DNA of 64,000 bases from Otis tarda (taxonomy: Eukaryota > Chordata > Aves > Otidiformes > Otididae), in NCBI GenBank assembly GCA_026413225.1, contig CM048554.1, forward strand, positions 57,123,463 through 57,187,462, read 5' to 3'. The translations under genes and the position numbers were made by a program. Numbering within the stretch: the stretch's first letter is position 1; every line of letters begins with the position of its first letter. The notes below the pieces were generated by a model. It was not told the origin of the DNA. It did not search any database and saw only the letters and a program-made list of their open reading frames with translations. Positions 1 to 13,220 of the stretch are shown here, piece by piece.

Positions 1-3000
1 GAGTTTGTTAATGATGCCTTTATTTCATAACTGTCTAATAAAGGGCACTCAAAATTCAGGTGAGAAACACAATACAGGAAAGCAGCAATGCTTCACGTGC
101 CTGGGAGCAGCTCCAGGCGACTGCTGTGGGAGTGGCATGCACCTCTAATGGCATCGCTTAGCGTTCAAGAATCTATGTACCATTGTTTCCAGGCTTCCAT
201 TTTCTTAAATAATCACTTCCAATAAAAAGAAGAGAAGGTTTAGAGCCGTGTTTGTCATTTGGATATGAAAAGTTTTCTGTCTGTCACTACTTCAGTGCTG
301 TGAATTCAATACACATCACAGAATAGTATGATACCTACACTTAGGACTCAGTGTTTTCCATTTTGAAGATCTTGTTTGCAACTGCTCTTTGTTTTATCAA
401 ATTAGCTATTTAAAGATACATTCCAGCCATGCTGGTACTTTTGCAAACCTAGATGTACAAAAACCCTAAGTCTACATGCATGCACACACACATTTTAATG
501 AAACAGTTCTTAGACTAGGTTAAGTAAAAACTAAAAAGAGGAAGACAGAGACATTATTTACATGCAGACATTGTTTACAAGCATGTTATTAAGCAGGAAC
601 CTACCCTTTTCATCACTTCTATGAAAATCTACCCAAGGGCGTCAGCCTAAGTAAAACTGAAGCTCACACTCATTTGGGTTTGGGACCTAGATACATGGTC
701 TTGCTTCAGAGTTCGGGCAGTGGTTTTCCCGTACCAAACAGAGGTACTGAGACCTGGGAGACAGTTCCTGCACTGTCCGTACTGCTACTAATGGCATTTG
801 GACAGTGAGGAGGAGCAGGCCAGACTTGAATAGGAAGGAGAGAGAAATCGGGCTCGGAATGATGGCAAGATGGGATACTGAGATAAAGAGCCAGAAACGT
901 GTGAAAGCTAACTGAGATAAGCTGCTGGAGGACTTAAGAGAAAGGAAACACTGTGCTTAATGTAAAGCTGAGGGGTGAGGGGGACCATTACAAAGGGAAG
1001 AGAGGATGAAGGGACAAGGAGTTACAGTAAATCAGCAAAATGGCACATGGAGACCTAAAAAGAAAGAAAGGCATGAGGAGTCTTGGGATGAGGACAAAGC
1101 ACGCTGGACCAGCCACTGGCAGGAAAAATTATGGGTTTGTAGCCATCAGAACAGGCACCAAGATTTCAGCTTTCCATCTGCTGTCAGCACTTATCTGCTA
1201 ACCACTCTAGCAAAGATTTCAACTTTTCTGTAGATGTCTGCTGCATGAGGATCCATAATCTTGAAGGACATAAGCCAAAGACTCCCACTAATCACTCTTA
1301 TCTAAGCCTCAGAAATTTGCAAGGTGGATCCACGGACTCCAGCTGCGCCAGCTGTCTGCTTCGGGTTGTCAGTTTGATAGTGCACAGTAGACTACGTTTC
1401 CGTGGTTTGTTTTTAAAGCAACTGGAAAAACTACATGCAAAGCATTTGATTTGGAAAATTTTAAGTGCGAAAGGGAATGAATGCCCAATGACTATTGGAT
1501 GCCAGAACTCAAGTCTTACATGAAACCTCGATTCACGTGCCTTGTGCCTGCACAATCTGATGACATCTTTAACGTGCTGGTACAGATTAATAACAACATA
1601 TTTGAATGTCAGCTGGTGTAAAGCTATACGGTTCCAGAGAAAAAAAAATGTTCACACTGCAGTTGTGCATTTGGCCCATCATTTCTTGCGATATCCTTTA
1701 AAACTGAAAGGCCGAATCCATAGGGAATTATTTTAAAACTCTAATCTGCTTAATATTACACACTAATCGCTGTTCTGACTGCAACAGGGCATGCTTCTGA
1801 GATACTCTCCAAAGACATATTTGTTGTGAGGTAATCCCAAAAATCTAAGTTAAAATGACTAAATCTCATAAACTGTAATGTTTCACCTTCATTATTACAT
1901 TATGAACAATTACTGTGAATATGGCAGAATTTAAAATCAAATGCAAACTGGGAAATTAACCATCCATGCACAGCCCAGTTATTCATGTACGGCATTATGT
2001 TTTGACAAGGTCTTTCCATTCTCTGGCAAGAGACCAAAAGTCACCTTTCTTTTATTTCTTTTTATAAGGCCTTGTAATTTTATGTTGAGATATAGCACAA
2101 AAGCAAGGAAATTTCATTTGATGGGAGAGCAAACAGAAAGATATTGTAAGATTCCTCTCAAACTCAGATGGGAGTCTAGAAGAAGTTCTTGTTGGTGCAG
2201 CTAAAACGATCAGCTGGCTCCGTAAATAGGCATGCTGTGTCAGGAAAGGCTATAATTAAACTCCCTGAATCTGTCAGTCTTGTCTATATGGGAATGTTAT
2301 TGTGATATAAATTAAGTTAATTAAAACAGGTATAACTCCCAGGTGGATAAATTTATGCTGGGCAAAAACATCAGATGTTTTCTGTGTAGGTTTGGACAGC
2401 AGCATAAGCCATCTCCAGCCAGCCCACGGTTTTGCTCTGTGAATCAATAGGAGGACCTGAAGAGATCAGACTGCCCTGGTTCATCTGTACTCAACACAAT
2501 GGGTCAGACCCTTTATGGGGGCTGTTCCACTCACACTGACACTCTCCATGTGTCTGACTGCGTAGCAATCTCCGCTACACCTCAACTCTTCCGGTTTAGC
2601 TGTCTTCCGTGTAATGGCTATGTACTGCGGTCTGAAGAGCAAACTGCACAACCAAAACAATCCAAACCAACCTATGTGAAAAATCTGAATTAAATATGAC
2701 CATTTCAGTCCTTCTCCACTAGTTCAACACCACACATCTAGGCAGTTTGTCACTGTCAGCAACCCCCCCGCGTTCCTTGTGTTTGACAGCCAGTGAAGGG
2801 TCATGTTCAAGTATCTTAATCTTTTATGAGTCTGAAGAAGCTTTGATACTGTCTTTTTCCCTTTGGCCATGTAGCACAGCACCTCAGTTCAGGGAAGTGT
2901 TTTTTTTCTTTCCTCCCTTATACTTTTTTTAAACACCTTTAAAAAATGTGTAATCACTAGATTCTCCAGATTTCTTGGATTCCCCAGATTGTTAGATCTG

Positions 3001-6000
3001 AACAAAGCTATAAAACTACCTTTGCACATTTCTCATCATTGATTTCTCAAGTCTTTAGAATTCTTTGTTCTTACACAAGGGACCCAACCTTCTCTTCCTC
3101 CTCCGCTGTTCTCCTGAGGTCTCTCCTTTGGAGCAAGGGACTTTTCTCTTTTCCCTAATATCACTGCAAGATCCATTTTTCATAGCCTCTGTGCACTTTT
3201 GTTTCCCTGCTCAAAGACTGGTAATTACCCTGCTCAGATGATCAAAGTCCTCTGTTGCCCACAGTGCTCTACCTTTTGCAGTCGTGATTCAGACTTTTCA
3301 GACTTCACTGCATCACTCTAGGACCCAGGATGAAATTATTTCATCTGTTGCTCTCTGTTCATCATAATAATAAGGTAGTAACACTCTTCACTTAACGTTA
3401 CCAATGTATCATGAACCTTAATATCCTTAATAAACTTCAACGGAGAGGAACAGATCTTGAGCTGACAGAAGTGCAGGAGCTGCCCGCAAAGCACTGTTCA
3501 ACTCCTCTCCTCCTCGATCAGCTGCTAAGCAGAAAAAATAGCCCTCAGACACATTTGAATGTTTTACACTACAACACCAAACATGCAAGTACTCCTGGGC
3601 TGCTCTGTGATGCTCTCTTTGCCACTTGGGGCATCCCATGCTAGTTTCATCCAACAGCACAAAGCAGCAACTGAGATCCAGAATCTGTCCAAATGTATTA
3701 CATAAATGCAAGCTGTGTTATTAGGGTCCCTCAAGAAAGCTGATATGTATGCAATGATTTATTTCAGTGCTTTCAGTCAAAGAGCTCCTAATAAGCGGAG
3801 ACACAACCTACCATGTGCAGCAATTTGAAATACAAGAAATAACTCAAACGCTATTTTGATTGATTTTTACAGAACGCTAATGTAACATCTAAGCACTCAG
3901 ATGAAGAGAAGGAAAAACTCTAGAAGTTAGGTGAGACCGCCCACAGATAATTTGTTCACCTGATCACACTGATTTGCAGAGATTAATTGTATGGAAGGAG
4001 CCACACAATGTTGAATTTAACGATAAATGGACACTATAACAGCAAATGATTTCCCCTAGTGTTCCATTACGCTTCTCAACATTTGAAATTTAATTACTTA
4101 GGGGGAAAAAAAAACGAACCAAAAGCCATCAATACCCTCACCTTTACACAGTATTTTCAACTTGAGAAGGCCTTTTTTTTCAACATAAAGAAAGCTTCAG
4201 GTGTGAACCCAGGGGAGGCCCATCTCAGACATTATGACAATGTTGCCATAGCAATTATTTGTGGGAACGTGCATCAGTTGCATTTTAGCTCTCAAACCCA
4301 CTGCTCAGCTCACGCATGCTGTTCACAACCAGAATATAAACTGCCTGATGCTTACTGTATCCTAATAAGATTTGTAAATTACTTATAGTGATGTACTTCC
4401 AATAACTAAGAATGAAAGAATAGTTTTTGTTACTAATATTTAATCATGTTCAGGAAACTCTTTATATCTATGCATTCAGTTAGATATTTCAACTGCTCTT
4501 TTCCATGAAGTCAAAGTTATATAAATACATTCTAAAAGCAAGCAGTTACATTTTCTGAATTACTCTGCATAATACATTATTCAAATGTGGTCTGCTTTGA
4601 ATAGCAGTTATTTAAGATCAGATTAATATCTGGAAGCAAAGGAAGAAAAACTTAGCTCAAGATAAAATTTTATAACCGTTCATCATAAATGAGGGGTATG
4701 AAAATGCAATGTTCAAGTATTCTTAAAAGCCCAAGCAGCAGTGAAAGAAATATCTGAGTCACCTTTGCATGTATTTTGTCCATTTAATAATACTTCACTG
4801 CTCGGCTAAACTAAATTTTCCTGGCTACGTTCACTGAAAATAAATGCAATTGTGCAATGCTTGTGATATTAATAGGCAGCTTTAAGCCTCAAATCAAACC
4901 TCAGAGACAAATCCCAGACTTTGGAAGGGTTCAGGCTTGAAGCTGGTTCAGTGTAGGAAAGCAACCTAAGAACTTAAAGTTCACAGACAATGGACAAACA
5001 AGCTCTGCAGACCAGACCCTCCGGGGTGCTCAAGTCATATACATAGTCAGCTAGAAGCACTGTCTTCAACCTAGTGTTCTTTAATCCCCAATTAACTTTA
5101 TTTTTTGATCTTCTTTTTATAAAACTGCTTCAGCAGCCAGAACAGGATGGGTCCTAGGAGTGGATAATGCTTAATTTCACAATGAAGTCTTTGGTAATGA
5201 AAGATCCACCATGGTACAAAGTGAGTGCCCTACATAAAACAAGGCCACAGGGGACCCAGCTATGTTCTGCCTTTGCTTACCAAGATGGCAAAGTTTCTCA
5301 CTAAACTGTCAGATACACAGTGAGGCAGTTCCTTAACATTTCCTTCCCAGTATCTGCAGCCTATCAACTTACTTAATATACACATATTTCAGCATGTCTT
5401 AATATTTTGCTTCAGCATAATGAAAACGTTGCAGCCTCCCTCCTTTGTTCTTTCCAGCCTTCTTCTGCAGCAACGTCTGAATTAAAGTAGGTATGAAATA
5501 TCTACTTATGCAAATTACACTCAGATATTTGAGGGGATGAAAATCCTAGGAAAAAAATATGTATAACTGAGTGCTCTCTGAGTAAAGCAATAATTTCTCT
5601 CTGTTTTTTTTTTTTTGTCTCGAAATAAAATCCAAGAGCCCTTTTCAGCACATGAAAGTCATACTTCTTAACCTCATCCATCAATGTGTGGAGCACGCTA
5701 GCCACTCCCTATAGTATTTTTATAGGTAATAGAGCAAAGCCCTTTTCTAAAATGCACTTGACACATGCTAATGCTTAGTTTGGAAGTACCTGCTTGGTCC
5801 TCAGTGCATACAGGCTGCCCTGTCAATCCTTGTCTTTTTTTTTTTTAAACTCTAAACAATAAAACAAGTGGTAACTGATATTAATAATTAGCAGCTGTGT
5901 ATAGAGCTGCTCTTTAGCTTCCCTGCCCAGTTCTCCACATTAAAAATAGATGAGAAGAGGATGAGTCTGACATTTAAAAGTACAGTTCACTTGATAGGCA

Positions 6001-8040
6001 ACAGAAATATGGACATCTACACAGTTCGAGTGGCTTTACTGACTGGGGAAAAGACATCTAGGAAACTAATCAGTAACTCCCACCCTAGAATACAGGGGGT
6101 ACGCTGACACAGAAAAAGAAGGGAGTCTGACATCCTCCCCAAGGAGCTGTGGACTACGAAGGTATGGTCCTGCAGATCTGAGATACCCTCTCAGAACTTA
6201 CACCATACCCCAGGACGCAGTCCTATTTTTTTTTTCTCTGAACTTGAACCCTCCTCATATGATTCTTTCTTCTTCCACAATCTCGAAATTTACCCCCTTT
6301 TCTTTTTTATTATTAGCCATAATACCAGGTAGCTATAATGTTGTAGACCCAAGAAAAAGTCTGCAATCATGCCCTTTCCTATCCTACCATTTACTTGTAA
6401 ACACACAAAATCTCCAAACGCTCCCAGTCCCAGCTTTTTAAAACAACACAGAACTCAGGAAATCCTTGTGTTCCAGGATGGCAATGAGAAATACACGTTT
6501 TCTATTAGATGGCTGCTGTTTGCCTAATTCATATGGGTTTTATCGTTGGAAAAACAAAGGAAATGAAAGCCTTCCCAGTGGTCTTAAATCCTTTTTTGGT
6601 TATGGATTTCCTTCAGGAGAAATGATCACTTTGGCATGCATAGCTCCGACTTGCAGCTTTATGCAACAGCTTCCAATTAAAACAGCAGGACAGAGAGTGA
6701 ACTCCCAGTTTCTTCCCCCTAAAACCTTCCACACCCACCGGTCAGTTTTGATTGAACGACACCAAGATGGCTTTACAGGAGAGCACCTCAAGGAAAAGGC
6801 AGCCACTAATCCACCATGGAGACAGGGGTGGCTGATAGTCTCCAACTGGGTAATCAAAGAGGGATTAGAGTTTTGCTTCCTAAAGGCAGGACGCAGGTCC
6901 CTGCTAGTGGTTCCCATCTGCTATTGAGCAGAAAGCATGGCACCACCGCTCCACTGCACCTACTGCCATCTCTCCTCCATGACCGGGTGTTTCTTCAGCT
7001 GAACAGGGCGCTGCGAATGCCAGCAGATGGGGTGTTTTTAATGATTCTGTTCTAAAAGTTAAATATGCCATTATAAGATTATGCTAATAGCTAAATCTCA
7101 GCTGTTCATGTCAATTTGTACTTTGAGAAGGCTGTTATCCCCTGCATCCATTTAACAGGAACAGACTGAGCTCCTGTTAGGCGGTTCTCGTGTACACAAA
7201 GAATGTACAGCAAGTGGCACCACCACACGACACCGTGTATCAGCAGTTCTGGAAACACCGGAGCAAAGCCTCAAAGAGGTGATTCTAATCCCCAAGTGCT
7301 GACTTGGAGATGGCAGACTTCTAGCAATGGCATACACAATTACAGCGAGCACTTGCAAAATTTATTCTCCATTAAACATGTTGCATAAGTATCAATAAAG
7401 ATCATTTGTCGTCTTTTCCTTTACTACCGATCTGACCTTGTTGTTAATAAAAGTAAGAAATAGCTTTTTTCATCAATACAGAAACAGATGTAGATTGATA
7501 TTTATCACTAAATGGTCTGCTTTGAGCCCTCCTAGTTTTCTTTGAAGGATCACAAATTATTCACAACACAGCAGGGTTTCTTCAGTGATCACATCTGATG
7601 CGTTTTATACTTGTTTTTGTATCTGATATCAAACTCTATAAAACACATCATTTTATGGGGAACCTGAAATTGGATTCCTCTGCAACAGAACATTTCCTCC
7701 CTTGACTGTCTGCAGCACTTTATAAAATATTTATTGATAGGATGCTTAAAAATACACATAGGCCAGCACAGCTTTAAGATGGATAACTATTTAGCAGCCA
7801 TAGACTAGGTTTCACACCACGGGGTTCTTATTAGACATAGTTGCCTAGAAATCACACTTATTTTCTGACATATGATTACAAATATTTTCACTGAAAAATG
7901 AATAATTCAGCTCACTGAACAGACAAAATTATATAATTTTTACTTCTTCAAGATTCCCCAGCAAAAGCTGTGCTGCAAAAATGCATGGAGGACCGAGGTG
8001 AACAAGTCTGTGTCTTTCTGCCTATTTCTCTTTTATCTGA
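1..8040. other. AT-rich unique sequence, no gene seen
   Basis: No recognisable protein, RNA gene or young transposon was found here. Open frames are short, share no known motif and are typical of chance. T-homopolymers lie at 5,604-5,616 and 5,835-5,846. A purine-rich patch lies around 820-1,060. The longest frame, at about 6,478-6,927, is listed separately as a finding. The stretch could be intergenic or intronic. Confidence 0.6.
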
Positions 8041-8712
8041 AAACAAGATTTAATTACTCTTTTTGTGACACACATCGTATATTCCTGGTCGAGCTTTGTC
8101 ATGAAATGCAGAGATGCAGTTTTGTGCCTGGCATTTCCCAGTGCGACTCCATGTGATGCTGAAAACTCCTGTCCCCTGAAATCCACTGGGCTTGGCTGCC
8201 TGCATACGAATGAGGCCAGGCTCTTCTCCGTAACGCAAATGGCAAGGCAGCCCTCTTTCCTGGCTAATTAAGGCAGGGACAAACACGTTCTCACCACACC
8301 CGGAAATGCAGGACTTCCCCAGGGAAGCATGGCGCTGGGTTTCGCATCAGCAACAGAGACAGCTGGAGACGTGCACAGCCACTGCCCCACTCGCAGTTAC
8401 TTTTTGAATGGCTGCTGCCACGACTACGTGGGGTGCGTTTCCAGTGAAGCACCAAGAAATCACTCGCTGCTTCCATATGTTTTGGCTTCCCCACAACTGG
8501 CTTCCCTGAGTGCGGATGACAAACAAAAGCCGGCACTTGGACACCACGAGGAGAGAGGCACTGTCAGCAGTGCTACCTTTCCGCCGCAAGCGCCTGCTCT
8601 CTGGGAACCTTTGCTTGCCAGAAAGGGATTGCCGCAATTCCCAGTTCTTCTGTTACGGATGCTGAGAGGTTCATACTCCTCTGTTACTTATTCAAGTTAC
8701 AAAAACCTTACC
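8041..8712. other. GC/CpG-retaining patch in AT-rich surroundings
   Basis: By eye this stretch keeps many more CG dinucleotides than its flanks, for example around 8,327-8,440 and 8,570-8,635. Frames of 141 codons on the plus strand and 81 and 96 codons on the minus strand overlap, as expected when GC rises and stops thin out. No protein family is recognisable. At its right edge the minus strand reads CAG|GTAAGG at about 8,712, a good splice-donor consensus. It could be an enhancer, an unannotated exon region or a compositional island. Confidence 0.35.
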
Positions 8713-11700
8713 TGCCCATTATTGTACCTTCTTTCTTTTTTTAAATACAATTAATTCCCCTGTGATACAGAGATCCCCTCCCAGCACTCAAGTTTTCCGC
8801 TCTCAGTCGGATCCGTATGAAACACGCTGAGGTACCACCTATCACCACTGCAGTACACTGAGGAGGGCTCTACACTGTTTCTCAGGCTGTACTGTACTTT
8901 CCAGAAAACACGCTCCGTATGTTAAAGACACACCTTAGTATTACACAACACAGGCAGCCCGAGCACACAATAACTTGCTAGAATATTTTATTCACAAGCA
9001 CATCTGTTGCAGCATATTTCACCGTATTCAAGGGACCACATAAAAGCTCGTTGTCCGCTGTCTGTAGGCGTATAATGCACCCATCTCATGCAAAACAGCA
9101 GCGTTGCTTTCCCAAAAGGAACGGCTGGAGAAACTGAATACTACTGAGAATTTCTGCTTGATAAATATAGCAATCTTAATTGAGATTTAATGTTTACTTT
9201 ACATGGTTAAGCAGTGCAAACACCAGAGAAATTATTGTGAAACAAACAAAAAAAATGTTCAAAAGCTAATTAACAGTGGCTGAAAACTTCTCGGTTCAAA
9301 CAATAACCTGCCCAAGCAACCGCCATTTTCCAGCACAGCAATGCTTAGCCTCGCAGATAAACCTTTGAACTCATTGTGCTGTTTCAGGCACCTGAACCAC
9401 TAATTAAGATAGAATAATTTAAAAGAAAGCATAATCTTACCTGCAGAAGAGGAAAATGACTAAATATTTAATTCTCTCGTACACAGTGCACTAGAAAATA
9501 GGCAGAGCGAGCATGTGTGTGTCTGTGGGAGATTCTGCGTTTAATCCATGCATTTCATAATGTTTAGAAAGACACAATCATCGTTTCATAGCTGCTTTCA
9601 CATAGGCCATTGCTGTATAATTTAAAACTTCATTAAATTGTCAAGTCAAAGAATCTAGGGAGTCTTTCCATATGGCTGTATTCAGCTTCAGATCAGATCC
9701 TAACTTCAAAGCCTGCACCGCCTTTCCCACGTCAAGAATGATCCAGTTCTGGAGAGGCCATGCACTGCATGCAATGGTTTTAACCTTGCCACTTTTACCT
9801 GCAAAGGACTATTCACATTTAGAAGCTCTAGAGATTCAGTAAACTCATTATTTCTGTCCAAGTCCAAGCATTTAGATCACCCCCCCCACACACTTACACA
9901 GCCTTACGTTTTGCAAAATAAAACTAATTTAAGTCTCCCTGCTTCTTTTTACGTAGGGCAATCACCCATGATCTCCAAGAGCCTTTATGATGCTTTATTT
10001 TTAGCCTCTCCTGCTTTGCCTGATCTGGTAAGAGAGCCACCTTAGCCTAGAAAAGCACAAGCTGCGATGCTTCAGTGCACAGTTGAGAGCTGGGGCCAGT
10101 ACTGGGTACACGCAATAGAAAAACAGCACTTTTGCAACACCAGCAGCAGCTCAGTATTAAAATATAGAAACATGCAAGCAACAAATGGTCCTAATTATCT
10201 TAGGTAAGAAAATTATCTGCAAAGTGGAATGCCAGAATCTCAGAAATACATGCAGACAACCTTCTCATCAGAAATAGTATCTCATTTTCTTCAGCAATCA
10301 GGACCTCCTTCGAGGACGCGTTCTATTTCTCATGGTGGTTGGTCTACTTTTCTCATTCCCTGTGTTTTTAGTTACTGGGGATAATAAGAATATGGATAAA
10401 TAACTTATTCTACTGTCATGTAACACTGGTAACATACATATAATGCAGCAATTACATAAGCAGCTGTCTCTATAATCACTCTTCAAGGAATCACTATATA
10501 GAAATCTGCCACTTTGCCTTTAAAAGTACAACTCTAACCTGTCAAAATCAAATTGGATTTTCATTAAAATACTGCAGGAGTTAAGCAAATAAACTACGGA
10601 ATGACACCTTGCAACAAATCAATATTTCATGCCACAATTTATACTGTGGAGAGCTAAAGTAGGAAGATATTTAGGTAAAATAGGAACTTTCATTTTGTTG
10701 CTATTTTTTTTTCTTCTTTTCCGCTCCCACAGAAATTCAGTGAAGCTTCAAAAATGCCAACACCTACAGCCATACCTGTTAGGGTCTAAGCTACACTGAG
10801 CACTGAAGAAATTATGGATGTTAACCATGGCAAATAGGAATGCCTATGTTTGACCCAGACCACTTTTGCTGTTCATCACAGGACAGATATTAAAGCATAA
10901 GGATATTTTGAAAAGAAAGGAGATGAAGGAATATTTTGTACTACCATGTAAACGCACAGATGTTCACAAAGGCAAAAACCACTTTAATCAACTCCTTGAA
11001 AGACAAGTGGCTTTGGCATTGTGTACCAACTCCTGCATCCAAGCCTGCTCTTTGTAAAGAGTGCCATTTCCCCTCTAACGGCAGCATCTAATTTCTTGTT
11101 TTCATTAAAGGTTCAACATTCTTAAATGAAAGACAATTAAAATAATTTCAAAATCAAAGAGCAAAAAGCCAGAATTGCTTCACAAGCAAACTCTTCCTGT
11201 AACTGCTCTTTAAATCCATCTCCCACTTCTGCTCCTCTCCCATAATGTCAATTACATTTAAGTAATAGTTTTCAGAAGCCACGATAAATTCATCTGCTGT
11301 AATTCCACTAACTGCATCTTTAGGTCTTACTAGTCATTATTCCCAATGCTGCCAAGAAGGAGTTTTGCTTGGACAAAGACTGACATATCTACCAGCCTCT
11401 GTCCTCAGCAGGTTCTGCAGAGGTACAGATCATTAAGAGAGGAGCCCCTGGATTAGGATTATTTGGTCAGTTGTTCCACTGAGATATCTTCTTAAATAAA
11501 TGGACTGTTGCTAACAAGCCACTTTGGCAGAAAACATAGTTATTCCAGATAACGACACAGCTGATGCACAGAAATATTTCACAGCTAATGGATAACTTCC
11601 TTAGTATGACTGTGAAAGGCCATCTCAGAATTCATGAACATTATAAGGGTCAAGCAATCTTTGTCAACATTTTGAAACACAGATATGCAGAACTAGAACA

Positions 11701-12220
11701 TATCATGTAGCCTTTGTTAGCCCCCCAAATGTTTACTCTCGTTATTATAATAAACACAAAATGGTGACAACTTTTAAAGACCACTAACACTGAAGAACGC
11801 ATCAGTGACAAAAACTGGTGTCAGGAAAGAAGCAACTGAAAAATGTTCAATAACAAGAAGTTAGCTTATGCTCTGTCAGTAACTAGTAATGCAAGTCCTC
11901 ATTACAGTATATAACTATGTTTACATTTATGTTTTGTACTTGTAATTCGTTCAGGTCTTGCTACATTAAAACAATGCCTAGTGAAATAATAGAAAAATAA
12001 AATAGAAAAATATGTTCACTCTTCAGCATTCCTAAACAACTAATTTAAAGGGCCAAATGAGCAGCGCTGGGCATTTTTTCCTGCCTAAAGACTTATAATA
12101 CATACCTAGTGCTAGAAAGATCCATCTGAAACTGTAATGCTAAAGGAGAACTTTGGAAACAGACTGAACTTTACAACCTATAAATTCTTTTCCAGTCTTA
12201 TGTTCTCAGCTTAGGTAACT
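8713..12220. other. AT-rich unique sequence with a possible conserved regulatory patch
   Basis: No gene was recognised. At 9,240-9,430 there are several homeodomain-type cores (AGCTAATTAACAG at 9,264-9,276 and CTAATTAAG near 9,400) and a CTTTGAACT TCF/LEF-like site, which is compatible with a conserved enhancer. At 10,298-10,380 the minus strand holds a possible short exon, listed separately. A C-run lies near 9,880-9,888. The rest is unremarkable. Confidence 0.45.
10301..10380 (-). other. possible short terminal exon (unproven)
   Basis: On the minus strand a splice-acceptor-like sequence, ATTATCCCCAG, ends at about 10,380. It is followed by an open frame reading VTKNTGNEKSRPTTMRNR and then TRPRRRS before a TGA. 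The basic end is encoded with several CG dinucleotides (ACG CGT CCT CGA) in a CpG-poor region, which is mildly suggestive of coding constraint. No family is recognised. The same frame stays open upstream of the acceptor (62 codons in all), so chance remains likely. Confidence 0.15.
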
Positions 12221-13220
12221 AAGTGGAGACCGGTCACCAGTGGCGTCCCTCAGGGGTCTGTGTTGGGCCCGGCCCTGTTCAACATCTTTCTCAGCGACAT
12301 GGACAGTGGGATAGAGTGCACCCTCAGCAAGTTCACCGATGACACCAAGCTGTGTGGTGCCGTCGACTCGCTGGAAGGGAGGGATGCCATCCAGAGGGAC
12401 CTTGACAGGCTGGAGAGGTGGGCCCGTGCCAACCTCATGAAGTTCAACCAGGCCAAGTGCAAGGTCCTGCACCTGGGTCGTGTCAATCCCAGGCACAAAT
12501 ACAGGCTGGGCGGAGAATGGATTGAGAGCAGCCCTGAGGAGAAGGACTTGGGAGTGCTGGTAGACGAGAGGCTCAACATGAGCGGGCAATGCGCCCTTGC
12601 GGCCCAGAAGGCCAACCGCATCCTGGGCTGCATCAAGAGGAGCGTGGCCAGCAGGTCGAGGGAGGTGATTCTGCCCCTCTACTCTGCCCCGGTGAGACCC
12701 CACCTGGAGTACTGCATCCAGTTCTGGAGTCCCCAACACAAGAAGGACATGGACCAGTTGGAAAGGGTCCAGAGGAGGGCCACAAAGATGATCAGAGGGC
12801 TGGAGCACCTCTCCTATGAGGACAGGCTGAGAGAGTTGGGGCTGTTCAGCCTGGAGAAGAGGAGGCTCCGGGGAGACCTGATAGCAGTCTTCCAATACCT
12901 CAAGGGGGCCTACAGGAAAGATGGGGAGAAGCTGTTCAGTAGGGCCTGTTGTGATAGGACAAGGGGTAATGGGTTTAAATTAGAAGGAGGTAGGTTTAGA
13001 TTAGATATTAGAAAAAAATTTTTTACAATGAGAGTTGTAGAGCACTGGAACAGGTTGCCCAGAGAGGTGGTGGATGCCCCATCCCTGGAAATGTTCAAGG
13101 CCAGGCTGGATGAGGCTCTGAGCAACCTGATCTAGTCAGGGATGTCCCTGCTTCTTGCAGGGGGGTTGGACTAGATGACCTTTGAAGGTCCCTTCCAACT
13201 CTAACCATTCTATGATTCTA
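12221..13220 (+). mobile_element. CR1 LINE, 5'-truncated, reverse-transcriptase half plus complete 3' end
   Basis: CR1 non-LTR retrotransposon copied by target-primed reverse transcription. About 1.0 kb of a roughly 4.5-kb element remains, lacking ORF1, the endonuclease and the N-terminal half of the reverse transcriptase, which is the usual 5' truncation. The frame is already open at the left edge ([17 protein letters not shown], the conserved block before the catalytic box) and ends in a short 3' UTR with the avian CR1 terminus TTCTATGATTCTA. No clear target-site duplication is visible, which is normal for CR1. It is the longest and cleanest of the five CR1 copies here. Confidence 0.97.
12260..13135 (+). 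CDS. CR1 ORF2 C-terminal fragment (reverse transcriptase palm and thumb)
   Basis: 291 codons counted from a GTG, with the same frame open upstream to about 12,221, so the true start lies in the lost 5' part. The catalytic box FTDD is at residues 25-28 (Asp codons 12,338-12,343). CR1 families usually have FADD, so Thr replaces Ala but both aspartates remain. Further along are the typical CR1 C-terminal blocks [44 protein letters not shown] and the end [13 protein letters not shown] followed by TAG. There are no internal stops or frameshifts, which suggests a relatively young insertion. It cannot be functional alone because the endonuclease and RT N-terminus are absent. Reverse-strand frames over it are shadows. 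Confidence 0.9.
   Translation: MLGPALFNIFLSDMDSGIECTLSKFTDDTKLCGAVDSLEGRDAIQRDLDRLERWARANLMKFNQAKCKVLHLGRVNPRHKYRLGGEWIESSPEEKDLGVLVDERLNMSGQCALAAQKANRILGCIKRSVASRSREVILPLYSAPVRPHLEYCIQFWSPQHKKDMDQLERVQRRATKMIRGLEHLSYEDRLRELGLFSLEKRRLRGDLIAVFQYLKGAYRKDGEKLFSRACCDRTRGNGFKLEGGRFRLDIRKKFFTMRVVEHWNRLPREVVDAPSLEMFKARLDEALSNLI

Noticed and set aside
3364-3420. ATAATAATAAGGTAGTAAC, similar to a reversed MIR tail
   Set aside because: Only the simple-repeat part matches; no adjacent MIR body could be followed.
12206-12895. 229-codon minus-strand frame
   Set aside because: It is the antisense shadow of the CR1 reverse-transcriptase frame.
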